A stretch of 64,000 nucleotides of DNA from Nitrosomonas sp. (GTDB lineage: Bacteria > Pseudomonadota > Gammaproteobacteria > Burkholderiales > Nitrosomonadaceae), in NCBI RefSeq assembly GCF_019752095.1, contig NZ_JAIEMO010000013.1, positions 1 to 64,000 of the forward strand, read 5' to 3'. A program made the translations under genes and the position numbers. The notes under the pieces were generated by a model, which saw only the letters and a list, made by a program, of their open reading frames with translations, was not told the DNA's origin and made no database searches. Shown in pieces: positions 8,582-18,097 of the stretch (its first letter is position 1; each line of letters begins with the position of its first letter).

Positions 8582-9442
8582 ATGCTCGTATCCGTTGGTT
8601 ATATCATTATTATTATTTCTGTATTTGGCGGTTTTGCGTTAGCAGGAGGTCACTTAGCTTCTTTATGGCAACCTGTGGAAATTCTTATGATCGGTGGTGG
8701 CGCTATTGGGGCGTTTGTAGTCGGCAATTCAAATAAAGCGATTAAGGCCACTATGAAGGCTTTGCCTACCGTCTTCAAAGGTTCTAAATATACCAAAACG
8801 CTTTATATGGATCTGATGACATTACTCTATGAGGTACTGGGGAAAATTCGCAAAGAAGGGCTGATGTCCATTGAAGGGGATGTGGATGATCCGTCGAATA
8901 GCCCCATTTTCACCAAATACCCGGATATTTTAGCTGATCACCATATTACTGAATTTATTACCGACTATTTACGGTTAATGGTCGGCGGAAATCTTAATTC
9001 TCTGGAAATCGAGAGTCTCATGGACAGCGAATTGGAAACGCATCATCAGGAAGGAGAAGTGCCCGTCCATACAGTCGCAAAACTGGGTGATGGGTTGCCA
9101 GCTTTTGGTATTGTGGCAGCGGTTATGGGCGTAGTGCATACGATGGAATCCGTTCATCTTCCGCCCTCGGAATTAGGCGTTTTGATCGCTGCAGCCCTAG
9201 TGGGCACATTCTTGGGAATTTTGCTGGCTTACGGATTTGTCAGCCCCTTGGCTGGCAAACTCGAGCACAATCTCCATGAATCCAGCAAAATGTTTGAATG
9301 TATCAAAATTACGTTATTAGCCAATTTGAACGGTTATTCACCGGTGCTAGCGGTCGAATTCGGCCGGAAAGTTTTATTTACCACCGAAAGGCCCTCTTTC
9401 ATAGAATTGGAAGAGCATGTTAAACAAAGTAAATCTAAGTAA
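8582..9442 (+). CDS. motA: Flagellar motor stator protein MotA
   Basis: MotA forms, with MotB, the proton channel that drives the flagellar rotor. The 286-residue length and the four membrane helices (about 3-25, 30-50, 170-190, 200-222) fit the family. The large cytosolic loop holds charged residues that contact FliG, and the Pro-containing segment DGLPAFGIVAAVMGVVH lies at the third helix. An AGGGAG Shine-Dalgarno precedes ATG 8582. motB follows after 48 bp. No other flagellar or chemotaxis genes are in the window, so the pair must work with rotor genes encoded elsewhere. Confidence 0.97.
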   Translation: MLVSVGYIIIIISVFGGFALAGGHLASLWQPVEILMIGGGAIGAFVVGNSNKAIKATMKALPTVFKGSKYTKTLYMDLMTLLYEVLGKIRKEGLMSIEGDVDDPSNSPIFTKYPDILADHHITEFITDYLRLMVGGNLNSLEIESLMDSELETHHQEGEVPVHTVAKLGDGLPAFGIVAAVMGVVHTMESVHLPPSELGVLIAAALVGTFLGILLAYGFVSPLAGKLEHNLHESSKMFECIKITLLANLNGYSPVLAVEFGRKVLFTTERPSFIELEEHVKQSKSK

Positions 9443-9490
9443 TGCATAATTTTTCCGACATGACACCCAACTTAATTTGCGAGAATATTT

Positions 9491-10429
9491 ATGGCTGATG
9501 ATCTTTCACAGCGCCCAATAGTTATCAAACGGATTAAGAAGGTGGCCGGTGGTCACCATGGTGGTGCCTGGAAAATTGCCTATGCAGATTTCGTGACTGC
9601 CATGATGGCCTTTTTTTTACTGATGTGGCTACTGGGATCATCAGACCAGAGTCAATTAGAGGGCATCTCGGATTATTTTCAAACACCATTAAGAATTGCC
9701 TTTATGGGCGGCTCCAGCATTGGAGAGAGTAATAGTGTAATTAAAGGAGGCGGCACTGATCTCACACGTCAGCACGGCCAAGTAAAGAAAGGAGAAATTG
9801 TTATAGATGACCCCGCCAATAAGCAAGCCGTAAAGATTATCAAGGAGCGGATTGAATTGGAGAAACTCGAAGGGTTAAAAAAGAAAATCGAGGAAGCCAT
9901 TGAAGCCAACCCCCAACTGCAAAGGTTTGCAAACCAACTGTTACTCGACATTACAACAGATGGATTGAGAATCCAGATCGTTGATGAGCAAAACCGGCCT
10001 ATGTTTGCCCTTGGAAGAGCGGAATTACAACCCTATACCCGAACTATTCTGCGTGAAATTGGCAAGATGCTTAACGAAGTAACTAACAAAATCAGTCTTT
10101 CCGGGCATACGGATGCGAAGCCTTTTCCGACCGGTGACAAAGGTTACAGTAATTGGGAGCTTTCGGCTGACCGCGCCAATGCTTCACGACGAGAATTGAT
10201 TGTAGGTGGCATGGATGCGAGCAAAATGCTGCAAGTTGTTGGATTGTCTTCGGCAGTATTATTCGATAAGAACGAACCGCTTAACCCAATTAATCGTCGG
10301 ATCAGCATCGTTGTTATGAATGAGAAAGCTGAAAAAGCGATCACTATGGATAATCCTTCCGTTGATATTGATATACAGGAAGAACCCACTAAAGAATTGT
10401 TGCAAAATCCAGGAGCAAGCTCTTTATAA
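9491..10429 (+). CDS. motB: Flagellar motor stator protein MotB
   Basis: The 312-residue protein has a short cytosolic N-terminus and one membrane helix (~28-49) with the proton-carrying Asp33 in AYADF. A periplasmic linker follows, then a C-terminal OmpA-like peptidoglycan-binding domain from ~190 (LSGHTDAKPF and ELSADRANASRREL). It anchors the stator to the cell wall and gates proton flow. It forms an operon with motA, and a methyltransferase gene follows 20 bp later, close enough for co-transcription. Confidence 0.97.
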   Translation: MADDLSQRPIVIKRIKKVAGGHHGGAWKIAYADFVTAMMAFFLLMWLLGSSDQSQLEGISDYFQTPLRIAFMGGSSIGESNSVIKGGGTDLTRQHGQVKKGEIVIDDPANKQAVKIIKERIELEKLEGLKKKIEEAIEANPQLQRFANQLLLDITTDGLRIQIVDEQNRPMFALGRAELQPYTRTILREIGKMLNEVTNKISLSGHTDAKPFPTGDKGYSNWELSADRANASRRELIVGGMDASKMLQVVGLSSAVLFDKNEPLNPINRRISIVVMNEKAEKAITMDNPSVDIDIQEEPTKELLQNPGASSL

Positions 10430-10449
10430 ACTTATAGTCATTATTCATT

Positions 10450-11202
10450 ATGTTGAAATTTCGACACCCAGTTATCATCGCCCTACTCACTCAGGTCATT
10501 TCCTTAATAGGTGTTGGTTCCTTTATTGGGTTCCAATCGGTAATAGTTTTAAATATTTTCGCGTGGGCTATGATACAGGGATTGCTGGCCGGGTTTGTGA
10601 GCTATTACCTTAGAATGCCGAAGTGGTGGATTCCGATCCATTTGGCTTTTATGCCTCTAGCCATTGCTGTATTAGCCCTGAATATCTCATCAACATGGTT
10701 CTTAGTGCTTTTTCTTTGCTTACTACTCACCTACGGTAAAACTTATAAAACCCAGGTACCATTATACCTTTCAAGCAAAAGCGTCAACCAGGCACTGGCA
10801 ACATTACTACCCAAACAGAATCAGTTTTCCTTTATTGATATTGGAAGCGGATGCGGGGGGTTAGTAAGTAATCTGGCAAATACTCATAAGAACGGTTTGT
10901 TTTATGGCATCGAATATGCGCCCTTACCTTTTCTGATCAGTAAATTAAGAAGCATGTTTTCTACTCCAACCAGCAAAATAGTATGGGGCGATTTCTGGAA
11001 ACATGACTTTTCAAGCTATGATGTTGTTTATGCATATTTATCTCCGGTTCCGATGGCTTCACTCTGGCAGAAGGTGAATCAAGAAATGCGCCCGGGTAGT
11101 TTTCTAATCAGCAATACTTTTATTATTCCTGATATACCGCCTGATAAAAGTATCAAGCTTGATGACTTCTCAAACTCTACGATATATCTCTGGAAAATAT
11201 AA
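10450..11202 (+). CDS. Membrane-anchored class I SAM-dependent methyltransferase
   Basis: This 250-residue protein has three to four hydrophobic helices in residues ~7-98, then a Rossmann methyltransferase domain. Motif I reads FIDIGSGCGG (~134-143), the acidic end of strand 2 is in GIEYAP, and a motif-IV-like segment follows in YDVVYAYLSP. The layout of membrane anchor plus a compact methyltransferase with an acidic post-strand motif recalls the FAM173/ATPSC-KMT lysine methyltransferases; that likeness is my inference. It sits 20 bp after motB and ends 18 bp before the convergent cysS stop. The substrate is unknown; a membrane protein is a reasonable guess. Confidence 0.8.
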   Translation: MLKFRHPVIIALLTQVISLIGVGSFIGFQSVIVLNIFAWAMIQGLLAGFVSYYLRMPKWWIPIHLAFMPLAIAVLALNISSTWFLVLFLCLLLTYGKTYKTQVPLYLSSKSVNQALATLLPKQNQFSFIDIGSGCGGLVSNLANTHKNGLFYGIEYAPLPFLISKLRSMFSTPTSKIVWGDFWKHDFSSYDVVYAYLSPVPMASLWQKVNQEMRPGSFLISNTFIIPDIPPDKSIKLDDFSNSTIYLWKI

Positions 11203-11220
11203 CATCCAGATTGCAATAGC

Positions 11221-12603
11221 CTATGTACGACGCCAAGTAGTCCCTTGCGAGCCATCTTCAAGAATGATGCCTTGTTCTTGCAGCTGTTTCCGGATTACAT
11301 CAGCATCGGAATAGCGCCCTTCTTTCCGTGCGTTTATACGTTCCTGAATCAATTGCTCGATTTCATCATGGATTGAAGCGTTTGATTCACTGTTAGCTGC
11401 CTTATTTTGCAAATATTCCTGGGGATTTTGCTGCAAGATCCCTAGCAAGCTACCTAGTGCCTTAAGTAGCCCAGCGTGTTCTTTTGATCCTGTTTTATTG
11501 ATATCGCTGGCAAGATCAAACAATATAGCAATTGCATCCGGTGTATTAAAGTCATCATCCATTGCCTGTTTAAATTTTTGCGCATAAGCGTTATTCGAAT
11601 CTATCGTTGCGACCTGAATGGACTCAACTTCTTTTAATGCAATATAGAGCCGATCGAGTGCCAGTTTTGTGTCTCTAAGATGTTGATCAGAATAATTGAG
11701 TGGGCTGCGATAGTGCGCACGCAAAATAAAAAAGCGTACCACTTCAGGTTGATACAATTTTAATATCTCACGGACAGTAAAGAAATTACCTAGAGACTTT
11801 GACATTTTTTCATTGTCAACTCGAACAAATCCATTGTGCATCCAGTAGTTAACGAATGGATAATCGTGTGCTCCTTCACTTTGCGCAATCTCATTTTCAT
11901 GATGCGGAAACTGTAGATCTTGCCCTCCCCCATGAATATCAAAATGCTCGCCAAGAAATTGCTCACACATAGCTGAGCACTCGATGTGCCAGCCCGGCCG
12001 TCCTTGCCCCCAGGGAGATTCCCAGAATGGTTCGCCAGGTTTTGCAGATTTCCACAACACAAAATCTAATGGATCCTTTTTGCTTGAATCAATATCAACA
12101 CGCTCACCGGCGCGTAGATCGCTCAGAGATTTACCGGAAAGCTTGCCATAACCAGGAAAGTTATGTACAGAGTAATAGACATCGCCATTATGAGCTTGGT
12201 AGGCGAGATTCTTTTCTACCAGTGTGCTAATCATCCGAATCATACTTTCAATATGGTGTGTTGCACATGGCTCATGAGTCGGTGATGAAACGCCTAATGC
12301 TGCAGCATCTTCATTCATGGCTTGAATAAAACGCTGCGTTAGTGTTTCAATTGATTCATTACTTTCTTGCGCACGTTTAATGATTTTATCGTCGATATCG
12401 GTAATATTTCGTACGTAATTGACAGCAAAATCATTCGTTTCAAACCAGCGAACAACCATGTCAAATACAACCAGCACCCTCGCATGACCCAAATGACAGT
12501 AATCATAAACGGTCATCCCGCACACATATAATTTAACTTTACCAGGCGTAATCGGAACAAAACCTTGTTTTTCACGGGCGATTGAGTTATATATTTTGAG
12601 CAT
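11221..12603 (-). CDS. cysS: Cysteinyl-tRNA synthetase
   Basis: CysS charges tRNA-Cys with cysteine. I start it at ATG 12603, giving 460 residues, which matches the usual length; the frame stays open to 12696 but that extension has no family support. The class I motifs are present: HLGHAR (HIGH) near residue 32 and KMSKS near 267. The zinc ligands are visible as Cys in YVCGMTVYD, Cys in IECSAM and the [10 protein letters not shown] segment. The DALR-type C-terminal anticodon-binding region is full length. It is divergent from the cyclophilin gene at 12745. Confidence 0.97.
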   Translation of the reverse strand: MLKIYNSIAREKQGFVPITPGKVKLYVCGMTVYDYCHLGHARVLVVFDMVVRWFETNDFAVNYVRNITDIDDKIIKRAQESNESIETLTQRFIQAMNEDAAALGVSSPTHEPCATHHIESMIRMISTLVEKNLAYQAHNGDVYYSVHNFPGYGKLSGKSLSDLRAGERVDIDSSKKDPLDFVLWKSAKPGEPFWESPWGQGRPGWHIECSAMCEQFLGEHFDIHGGGQDLQFPHHENEIAQSEGAHDYPFVNYWMHNGFVRVDNEKMSKSLGNFFTVREILKLYQPEVVRFFILRAHYRSPLNYSDQHLRDTKLALDRLYIALKEVESIQVATIDSNNAYAQKFKQAMDDDFNTPDAIAILFDLASDINKTGSKEHAGLLKALGSLLGILQQNPQEYLQNKAANSESNASIHDEIEQLIQERINARKEGRYSDADVIRKQLQEQGIILEDGSQGTTWRRT

Positions 12604-12744
12604 AAAGCCAATGGATAAAATTGTGGAATTACTTGTCTTTTTGATAGAATCCAGAACCTTCTTGGATACAACTGGAATGGACGATGAGTATAGCATAATG
12701 TAGATTTGAATCTCTGTTTACCACTAACGATGAGGACCCTGACT

Positions 12745-13326
12745 ATGTATTTTCGCCAAATTTTGTTTTTCCTTTTTTTATTTTCATTTCCTCTGTATGC
12801 TAACGCAGAAAATATTAAGGTTGAAATGAAAACGAATGTTGGAAGCATTGTCCTTGAGCTTTATCCTGGCAAGGCGCCTAAAACCGTTGAGAATTTTCTG
12901 CAATATGTTGACGATGGTTTTTTCACAAATACGGTATTCCACCGAGTTATAGACGGCTTTATGATTCAAGGCGGCGGATTCGATACCGCACTCAACCAAA
13001 AACCGACACGAGCGCCTATTCGAAATGAAGCTGCTAATGATTTGAAGAATGAGACCGGAACGATCGCAATGGCACGAACATCGGATCCTCATTCTGCATC
13101 AGCCCAATTTTTTATTAACGTTGCTGATAACAAATTTCTAAATTTTAAGGCGCCTAATCAAAGTGGCTATGGTTATGCGGTGTTTGGCAAGGTAATTTCC
13201 GGCATGGATATTGTCAATAAAATTGCATCAATACCAACCGGCTCCAAAGGCCCTTTTCCAAGTGATGTACCGAAGAGCAATGTTATTATAGAAAAGATTA
13301 TTAAACTACCCGTTAATATTCAATAA
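12745..13326 (+). CDS. ppiA: Exported cyclophilin-type peptidyl-prolyl isomerase
   Basis: The protein begins [15 protein letters not shown] and ends its signal peptide near YANA, so it should act in the periplasm. ATG 12745 is chosen because GAGGA lies 8 bases upstream; ATG 12730 and TTG 12706 are also in frame. The cyclophilin fold is complete, with the catalytic segment [14 protein letters not shown] and the later QFFINVADN. It catalyses cis-trans isomerisation at proline during folding of exported proteins. A cytosolic paralogue starts 30 bp downstream, and the two clearly come from a tandem duplication. Confidence 0.92.
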   Translation: MYFRQILFFLFLFSFPLYANAENIKVEMKTNVGSIVLELYPGKAPKTVENFLQYVDDGFFTNTVFHRVIDGFMIQGGGFDTALNQKPTRAPIRNEAANDLKNETGTIAMARTSDPHSASAQFFINVADNKFLNFKAPNQSGYGYAVFGKVISGMDIVNKIASIPTGSKGPFPSDVPKSNVIIEKIIKLPVNIQ

Positions 13327-13356
13327 CAAGAATCACAAATTAACAAAGGATAAATA

Positions 13357-13848
13357 ATGGTTAGATTACAAACCAATTTAGGTGAAATAACAATTGAACT
13401 GGATAGCGAAAAGGCGCCTGAAACTGTACGGAATTTTCTAGACTATGTAACCAGTGGATTCTATGACAATACACTGTTTCATCGTGTTATCGATGATTTC
13501 ATGATTCAAGGGGGTGGATTTGAACCTGGAATGAAACAAAAAACACCTCGTGCACCCATCCAAAATGAAGCCGCTAACGAACTCAAAAATGATACTTATA
13601 CCATAGCGATGGCACGTACGGCTGATGTACACTCTGCAACAGCGCAATTTTTTATCAATGTAGCCAATAATGGATTTTTGAATTATAAGGATCCATCACC
13701 GCATGGCTTTGGATACTGCGTGTTTGGTAAAGTGGTCGAGGGGCAGGATGTGGTCGATACGATAAAAAAAGTTAAAACCGGGAATCATGCTGGGCACCAG
13801 AATGTTCCCATTGAGGATGTCATTATCCAAAAAGCTGATGTCATTTAA
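13357..13848 (+). CDS. ppiB: Cytosolic cyclophilin-type peptidyl-prolyl isomerase
   Basis: This 163-residue single-domain cyclophilin starts at once with the first strand ([10 protein letters not shown]), so it has no signal peptide and stays in the cytoplasm. Catalytic residues are visible in [30 protein letters not shown] and [11 protein letters not shown] Shine-Dalgarno-like AAAGGA lies just upstream. It shares most of its sequence with the exported copy before it and is probably co-transcribed with it. It is convergent with metZ. Confidence 0.95.
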   Translation: MVRLQTNLGEITIELDSEKAPETVRNFLDYVTSGFYDNTLFHRVIDDFMIQGGGFEPGMKQKTPRAPIQNEAANELKNDTYTIAMARTADVHSATAQFFINVANNGFLNYKDPSPHGFGYCVFGKVVEGQDVVDTIKKVKTGNHAGHQNVPIEDVIIQKADVI

Positions 13849-13899
13849 TTGCGAATTGGGTTCAGTAATTTTAACTCATCGATCTGCTAAATTCATTAG

Positions 13900-15078
13900 C
13901 TATAGCGCTAAGCCTCGAGCTAAATCGGTCTGAAGATCTTGCACTGACTCTAATCCCACTGCAATACGCAACAACCCGTCGGTTATCCCTGCAGCGTCTC
14001 GCGCCTCTTGACTGATTCGTGCATGGGTTGTCGTTGCAGGATGTGTCAGTGTACTCTTCGTATCGCCTAAATTTGCAGTAATTGATATTAAACGCGTCGA
14101 ATCAATAACGCGCCAAGCGGCCTCTTTACCCCCTCTAACTTCAAAAGTAACAATACCTCCGCCAGATCTTTGTTGTCGTTTTGCCAATTCATATTGCGGA
14201 TGCGACATTAAACCGGGATAAAATATACGCGTCACATTGGGATGGGATTCAAGCCACTGGGCCAGTTGCAGGGCATTTCTCGAATGCGTTTCCACACGAA
14301 TTTTAAGTGTTTCCAAACCTTTGAGGATAACCCACGCATTGAATGCACTTAGCGTCGGCCCGGCCGTACGTAAGAATCCATAGATACCGCCATCCATAAG
14401 CACGTCGCGCTTACCTAAGACAGCCCCTCCTAACACTCTTCCTTGTCCATCCAAATATTTGGTAGCAGAGTGAATCACAATATCTGCGCCAAGCTCAAGC
14501 GGTTTCTGCAAGACAGGGGTACAGAAGCAGTTATCGACCACAAGCCAAATACCCGACTTCTTCGCAATCTCAGCTAAAGCAGGGATATCCGATACTTCTG
14601 TTAATGGATTGGAGGGCGTTTCCAGAAAGAATAGCTTAGTGTTTGTTTGTATGGCAGCTTGCCATGAATGTGCATCAGTCGCCGATACGAAAGTCGTTTC
14701 AATATTAAATCTCTTAAGTATGTTATTGAATAAATTGACTGTTGCACCAAATAAACTTCGTGATGCGACGATATGATCGCCGGCAGATAGCAACCCCATG
14801 ACGCATGCAAGTATGGCTGACATTCCGGAAGATGTTGCAATACATGTCTCGGCACTTTCCAACGCCGCAAGCCGTTCTTCAAATGCGGTTACGGTAGGAT
14901 TAGTAAATCGGGAATATATATTCCCCGGCTCATCCCCGGAAAAACGAGCAGCAGCTTGCGCGGCACTATCAAATACAAAGCTTGAAGTTAAATACATCGC
15001 TTCAGAATGCTCATTAAACTGGCTACGATGAATGCCAGTATGCAGTGCCAGTGTTTCTGGTTGTAAGTGATCAGACAT
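13900..15078 (-). CDS. metZ: O-succinylhomoserine sulfhydrylase
   Basis: MetZ makes homocysteine from O-succinylhomoserine and sulfide, the direct-sulfhydrylation route to methionine. The 392-residue protein is a fold-type I PLP enzyme of the Cys/Met metabolism family. The PLP lysine lies in HSATKYLDGQGR near residue 207, and the family segments YSRFTNPTV and SSGMSAI are present. I prefer MetZ to MetB or MetC from the sequence flavour and the conserved purF-metZ neighbourhood of betaproteobacteria. It lies 108 bp downstream of purF on the same strand. Confidence 0.92.
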   Translation of the reverse strand: MSDHLQPETLALHTGIHRSQFNEHSEAMYLTSSFVFDSAAQAAARFSGDEPGNIYSRFTNPTVTAFEERLAALESAETCIATSSGMSAILACVMGLLSAGDHIVASRSLFGATVNLFNNILKRFNIETTFVSATDAHSWQAAIQTNTKLFFLETPSNPLTEVSDIPALAEIAKKSGIWLVVDNCFCTPVLQKPLELGADIVIHSATKYLDGQGRVLGGAVLGKRDVLMDGGIYGFLRTAGPTLSAFNAWVILKGLETLKIRVETHSRNALQLAQWLESHPNVTRIFYPGLMSHPQYELAKRQQRSGGGIVTFEVRGGKEAAWRVIDSTRLISITANLGDTKSTLTHPATTTHARISQEARDAAGITDGLLRIAVGLESVQDLQTDLARGLAL

Positions 15079-15186
15079 ATAATTGGAACCTCAAGCAATA
15101 ATTATATTGTTCAAAATTTATAGCGATTCAACGCTGATCGCTTTTGGATCAGTCGGTTAGATAACTCGATTTGTTTTCTCAAGAAA

Positions 15187-16707
15187 CTATTCAGAGAAGA
15201 CCAAACTCAAGTCCAATTGAGTCTTGTATCTAGTGTGATGTGATAGTTGACTGGAATTTCTTTGAAATTCGAGGGAATTTAAATAATCTGGCGTTATATC
15301 ACCCGTAATATAGATTCCATCAAAACACGAAGTCTCAAATTTTTTGACAGCAGGTGAGACTACTGAAACGGCATGATTGAGCGCATCCAGTTCCTGGAAA
15401 ATCAGATAGTCAGCACCAATTTCAGTACAAATCTCGTCCGTATCACGATCCGTTGCGATTAATTCTTGGCGCGTTGGCATATCGATACCATACACATTGG
15501 GATGTCTTACCGGAGGTGCTGCTGAAGCAAAATATATCTTGTTTGCGCCAGCTTCGCGCGCCATCTGTACAATCTCACGACTTGTAGTGCCACGCACAAT
15601 GGAATCATCGACCAATAAAACATTTTTACCACGAAACTCTATACCCATTGCATTTAATTTTTGCCGCACCGATTTACGTCGTTGTTGTTGTCCTGGCATA
15701 ATAAAAGTCCGGCCAACATACCTATTTTTAACAAAGCCTTCACGAAAATTAACCCCCAGGCAATTAGCCAACTGTAGAGCACAAGGACGACCTGAATCTG
15801 GTATTGGAATAACCACGTCAATATTTAAGTGAGACATTGATCTTTTAATCTTTTCAGCCAAATACTCTCCCATATTTAACCGTGTTTCATAAACAGAGAT
15901 TCCATCGATTACAGAATCAGGTCTAGCTAAATACACATACTCGAAAATACAAGGATTTAATGAAGAACTGGCAGCATATTGTTTATTATAAAAGTTGCCA
16001 TCTTCGTCAATAAAAATAGCCTCTCCAGGCTCTATATCACGTATCAGCTTAAATCCGAGGGTATCCAAAGCAACACTTTCGGAAGCAACTAGATATTCAA
16101 CTCCCATTTCATTTTCTGCAGTTCCAAATACCAAAGGACGTATTCCGCAAGGATCACGAAAAGCGAGCAACCCATACCCGGCAATCATAGCCACGACCGC
16201 ATACGCGCCTTTACAACGTTTATGTACGCCAGCTACTGCAGCAAAAATGGCTGCGGGATCAAGTTGACAATTGCGCGTACTTTCCTGCAATTCGTGTGCA
16301 AGAACATTCAAAAGCACTTCCGAATCGGAATTAGTATTGACATGTCTTAGATCAGCTCTAAACAACTCCTGATTAAGCTGATCAGCATTTGTCAGATTCC
16401 CGTTATGACTCAGCACAATACCAAACGGTGAATTCACATAAAAAGGTTGAGCTTCGGCCGGAGAACGTGCAGACCCTGCAGTAGGATAACGCGCATGGCC
16501 GATGCCCATATTCCCAGTTAGTGCTCTCATGTTTCTGGTGCGAAACACATCCCTTACCAGACCAAGCCCTTTATGCATGTGAAAGGTATTACCCTGCGCT
16601 GTTACAATACCGCTCGCATCTTGTCCGCGATGCTGCAGCATCAACAGGCCATCATAAAGCAATTGATTAGCTGGTGATTTTGCAACAATGCCGAGAATTC
16701 CGCACAT
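15187..16707 (-). CDS. purF: Amidophosphoribosyltransferase
   Basis: PurF carries out the first committed step of purine synthesis, moving the glutamine amide to PRPP. After Met removal the nucleophile Cys2 leads MCGILGIV. The Ntn-type glutaminase domain covers about 1-230 (with [10 protein letters not shown] and LSHNGNLTN). The phosphoribosyltransferase domain carries the PRPP loop [14 protein letters not shown] near residue 370. The length of 506 is normal. GGAGTG stands just before the ATG. cvpA lies upstream, as in the classical cvpA-purF pair. Confidence 0.97.
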   Translation of the reverse strand: MCGILGIVAKSPANQLLYDGLLMLQHRGQDASGIVTAQGNTFHMHKGLGLVRDVFRTRNMRALTGNMGIGHARYPTAGSARSPAEAQPFYVNSPFGIVLSHNGNLTNADQLNQELFRADLRHVNTNSDSEVLLNVLAHELQESTRNCQLDPAAIFAAVAGVHKRCKGAYAVVAMIAGYGLLAFRDPCGIRPLVFGTAENEMGVEYLVASESVALDTLGFKLIRDIEPGEAIFIDEDGNFYNKQYAASSSLNPCIFEYVYLARPDSVIDGISVYETRLNMGEYLAEKIKRSMSHLNIDVVIPIPDSGRPCALQLANCLGVNFREGFVKNRYVGRTFIMPGQQQRRKSVRQKLNAMGIEFRGKNVLLVDDSIVRGTTSREIVQMAREAGANKIYFASAAPPVRHPNVYGIDMPTRQELIATDRDTDEICTEIGADYLIFQELDALNHAVSVVSPAVKKFETSCFDGIYITGDITPDYLNSLEFQRNSSQLSHHTRYKTQLDLSLVFSE

Positions 16708-16813
16708 AGAAACACTCCGTAAATTTTGCTTTAATCGGCTTAAAAATAGATAAAAATTTGCTCAATAAAGCAATCAATTAAAGCATATAAAATTTTACTG
16801 ATGCAGGATCATT

Positions 16814-17320
16814 TTAAGAATTTTCCTGCCTTTCATAATTGATATGCTTCGATACGTCATTGGGTAACCAAGGCAATATTTGTAATGCTATCGCTTCCAG
16901 TGGCTTACTCAAAATAGCCTGCTGCCAAAAAACCTGGTTAGGAATCGTCGTTAATCCGGCGATCAGAACCAAAAGCATAACAATAATTAAAGCACGCAAA
17001 AAGCCAAATAGTGAACCCAAAAATCGGTCAATAAACCCTAGCCCAATACCTTTAATAAAAGCGGACAATAACATGGTTATCAATGCCGTAACTAGCAAAA
17101 CGGTCAGAAAAGTCAAAACAAATGTAATGAAAAATCTTAACGTTTCTCCAGTTATTTCAACCGGTAAAAATTGCTCAAAGAAGGATGTATACGCACCCGC
17201 TACTATAAACGCAACCACCCAACCCGCAATAGCTAATGATTCTCGAACAAATCCACGAAAAACACTTAAAACTATAGATACAAGAAAAATGCTGAGAACA
17301 ACATAGTCAAAAACGGTCAT
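16814..17320 (-). CDS. cvpA: CvpA family membrane protein
   Basis: The 168-residue protein has four hydrophobic helices (about 3-22, 28-48, 62-85, 100-122) and the family start MTVFDYVVLSIFLVS. CvpA was named for its role in colicin V production and has been linked to envelope stress tolerance; its molecular function is unsettled. It lies between the SPOR-domain gene and purF, the usual place, and is probably in the same transcript as both. Confidence 0.94.
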   Translation of the reverse strand: MTVFDYVVLSIFLVSIVLSVFRGFVRESLAIAGWVVAFIVAGAYTSFFEQFLPVEITGETLRFFITFVLTFLTVLLVTALITMLLSAFIKGIGLGFIDRFLGSLFGFLRALIIVMLLVLIAGLTTIPNQVFWQQAILSKPLEAIALQILPWLPNDVSKHINYERQENS

Positions 17321-17374
17321 TGATCAAAATTATTACAATTTGCCTGAATCATTTTATTTGATAAGACTACTGTG

Positions 17375-18082
17375 CTACCTGGGAATTATCACTCCGTCCA
17401 ATCCAACATTTTTTAATTTCTTTAATTCATTTTCAGCTGCGCTTCGCGTCATAAAAGGCCCAATTCGCACACGCGTCACTTCGTTATTACCAACTCTAAG
17501 TGTTTCGGTATACGCATTAAAACCACTTGATTCTAAATTTGCATGTTGTTGCTTGGCTTTTGATTGATCTGAGAATGCTCCTAACTGTATAACAAATCCT
17601 TTTGTTACATCGGATGAGGTTTGGGGAGTTTTGGTTGCTCCAGTCGCGCTAATCGCTGCAGCAGGTGCATTTGTAGCGGTATACGTAGAATTTGCATTGT
17701 TTGCACTTAATATTTCAGTGGATCGCTTTTCAAACTTCGGTTTAATACCGGGAATCGGAATACCGTTTAGTTTATACGTGTGCGCTTCAATGATCTCCTC
17801 TATATTTTGAGTGTAAATTTCAGGTTCATTCTGTAATTCAGTGGTTGCATCCATTTCACTGAAAGGTACTGGAGTCATTTGCTCTGTGCTTGAAACAATA
17901 GTACTTTTATCAATTCCTGGTAAATTAATAGCAATTTCATGCGTTTCATCATCTGGCTTAGGCTCATCGAATATAGCTGGCAACACAATGATGGAAACAA
18001 GGACCAGAATTATCGCACCGACCAAACGCCTCCTGGCACGTTTCCGAAGTAATAATTCTTCTTCAGTGATATTTTTACTCAT
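17375..18082 (-). CDS. SPOR-domain cell-division protein (DedD-like)
   Basis: The protein starts at ATG 18082 (MSKNITEEELLLRKRARRR); a TTG four codons earlier is possible but unlikely. A short basic cytosolic head is followed by one membrane helix (~19-38, VGAIILVLVSIIVLPAIF). A long low-complexity periplasmic linker rich in Thr, Ala and Ser comes next, then a C-terminal SPOR domain (~155-235) with FVIQLGAFSDQSKAKQ and TRVRIGPFMTRSAAENEL. SPOR domains bind denuded peptidoglycan at the division septum. The place between folC and cvpA is that of dedD. Confidence 0.9.
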   Translation of the reverse strand: MSKNITEEELLLRKRARRRLVGAIILVLVSIIVLPAIFDEPKPDDETHEIAINLPGIDKSTIVSSTEQMTPVPFSEMDATTELQNEPEIYTQNIEEIIEAHTYKLNGIPIPGIKPKFEKRSTEILSANNANSTYTATNAPAAAISATGATKTPQTSSDVTKGFVIQLGAFSDQSKAKQQHANLESSGFNAYTETLRVGNNEVTRVRIGPFMTRSAAENELKKLKNVGLDGVIIPR

Positions 18083-18097
18083 AAGCAAACCCAATGA

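Noticed and set aside
11079..12062. Open frames on both strands across the methyltransferase and cysS genes
   Set aside because: They lie in alternative frames of clear genes and show no domain or start-site support.
15122..15142. AGCGAT/ATCGCT stem between metZ and purF
   Set aside because: The stem is only 6 bp; on the gene strand the T-rich part is separated from it, so a terminator is not convincing.
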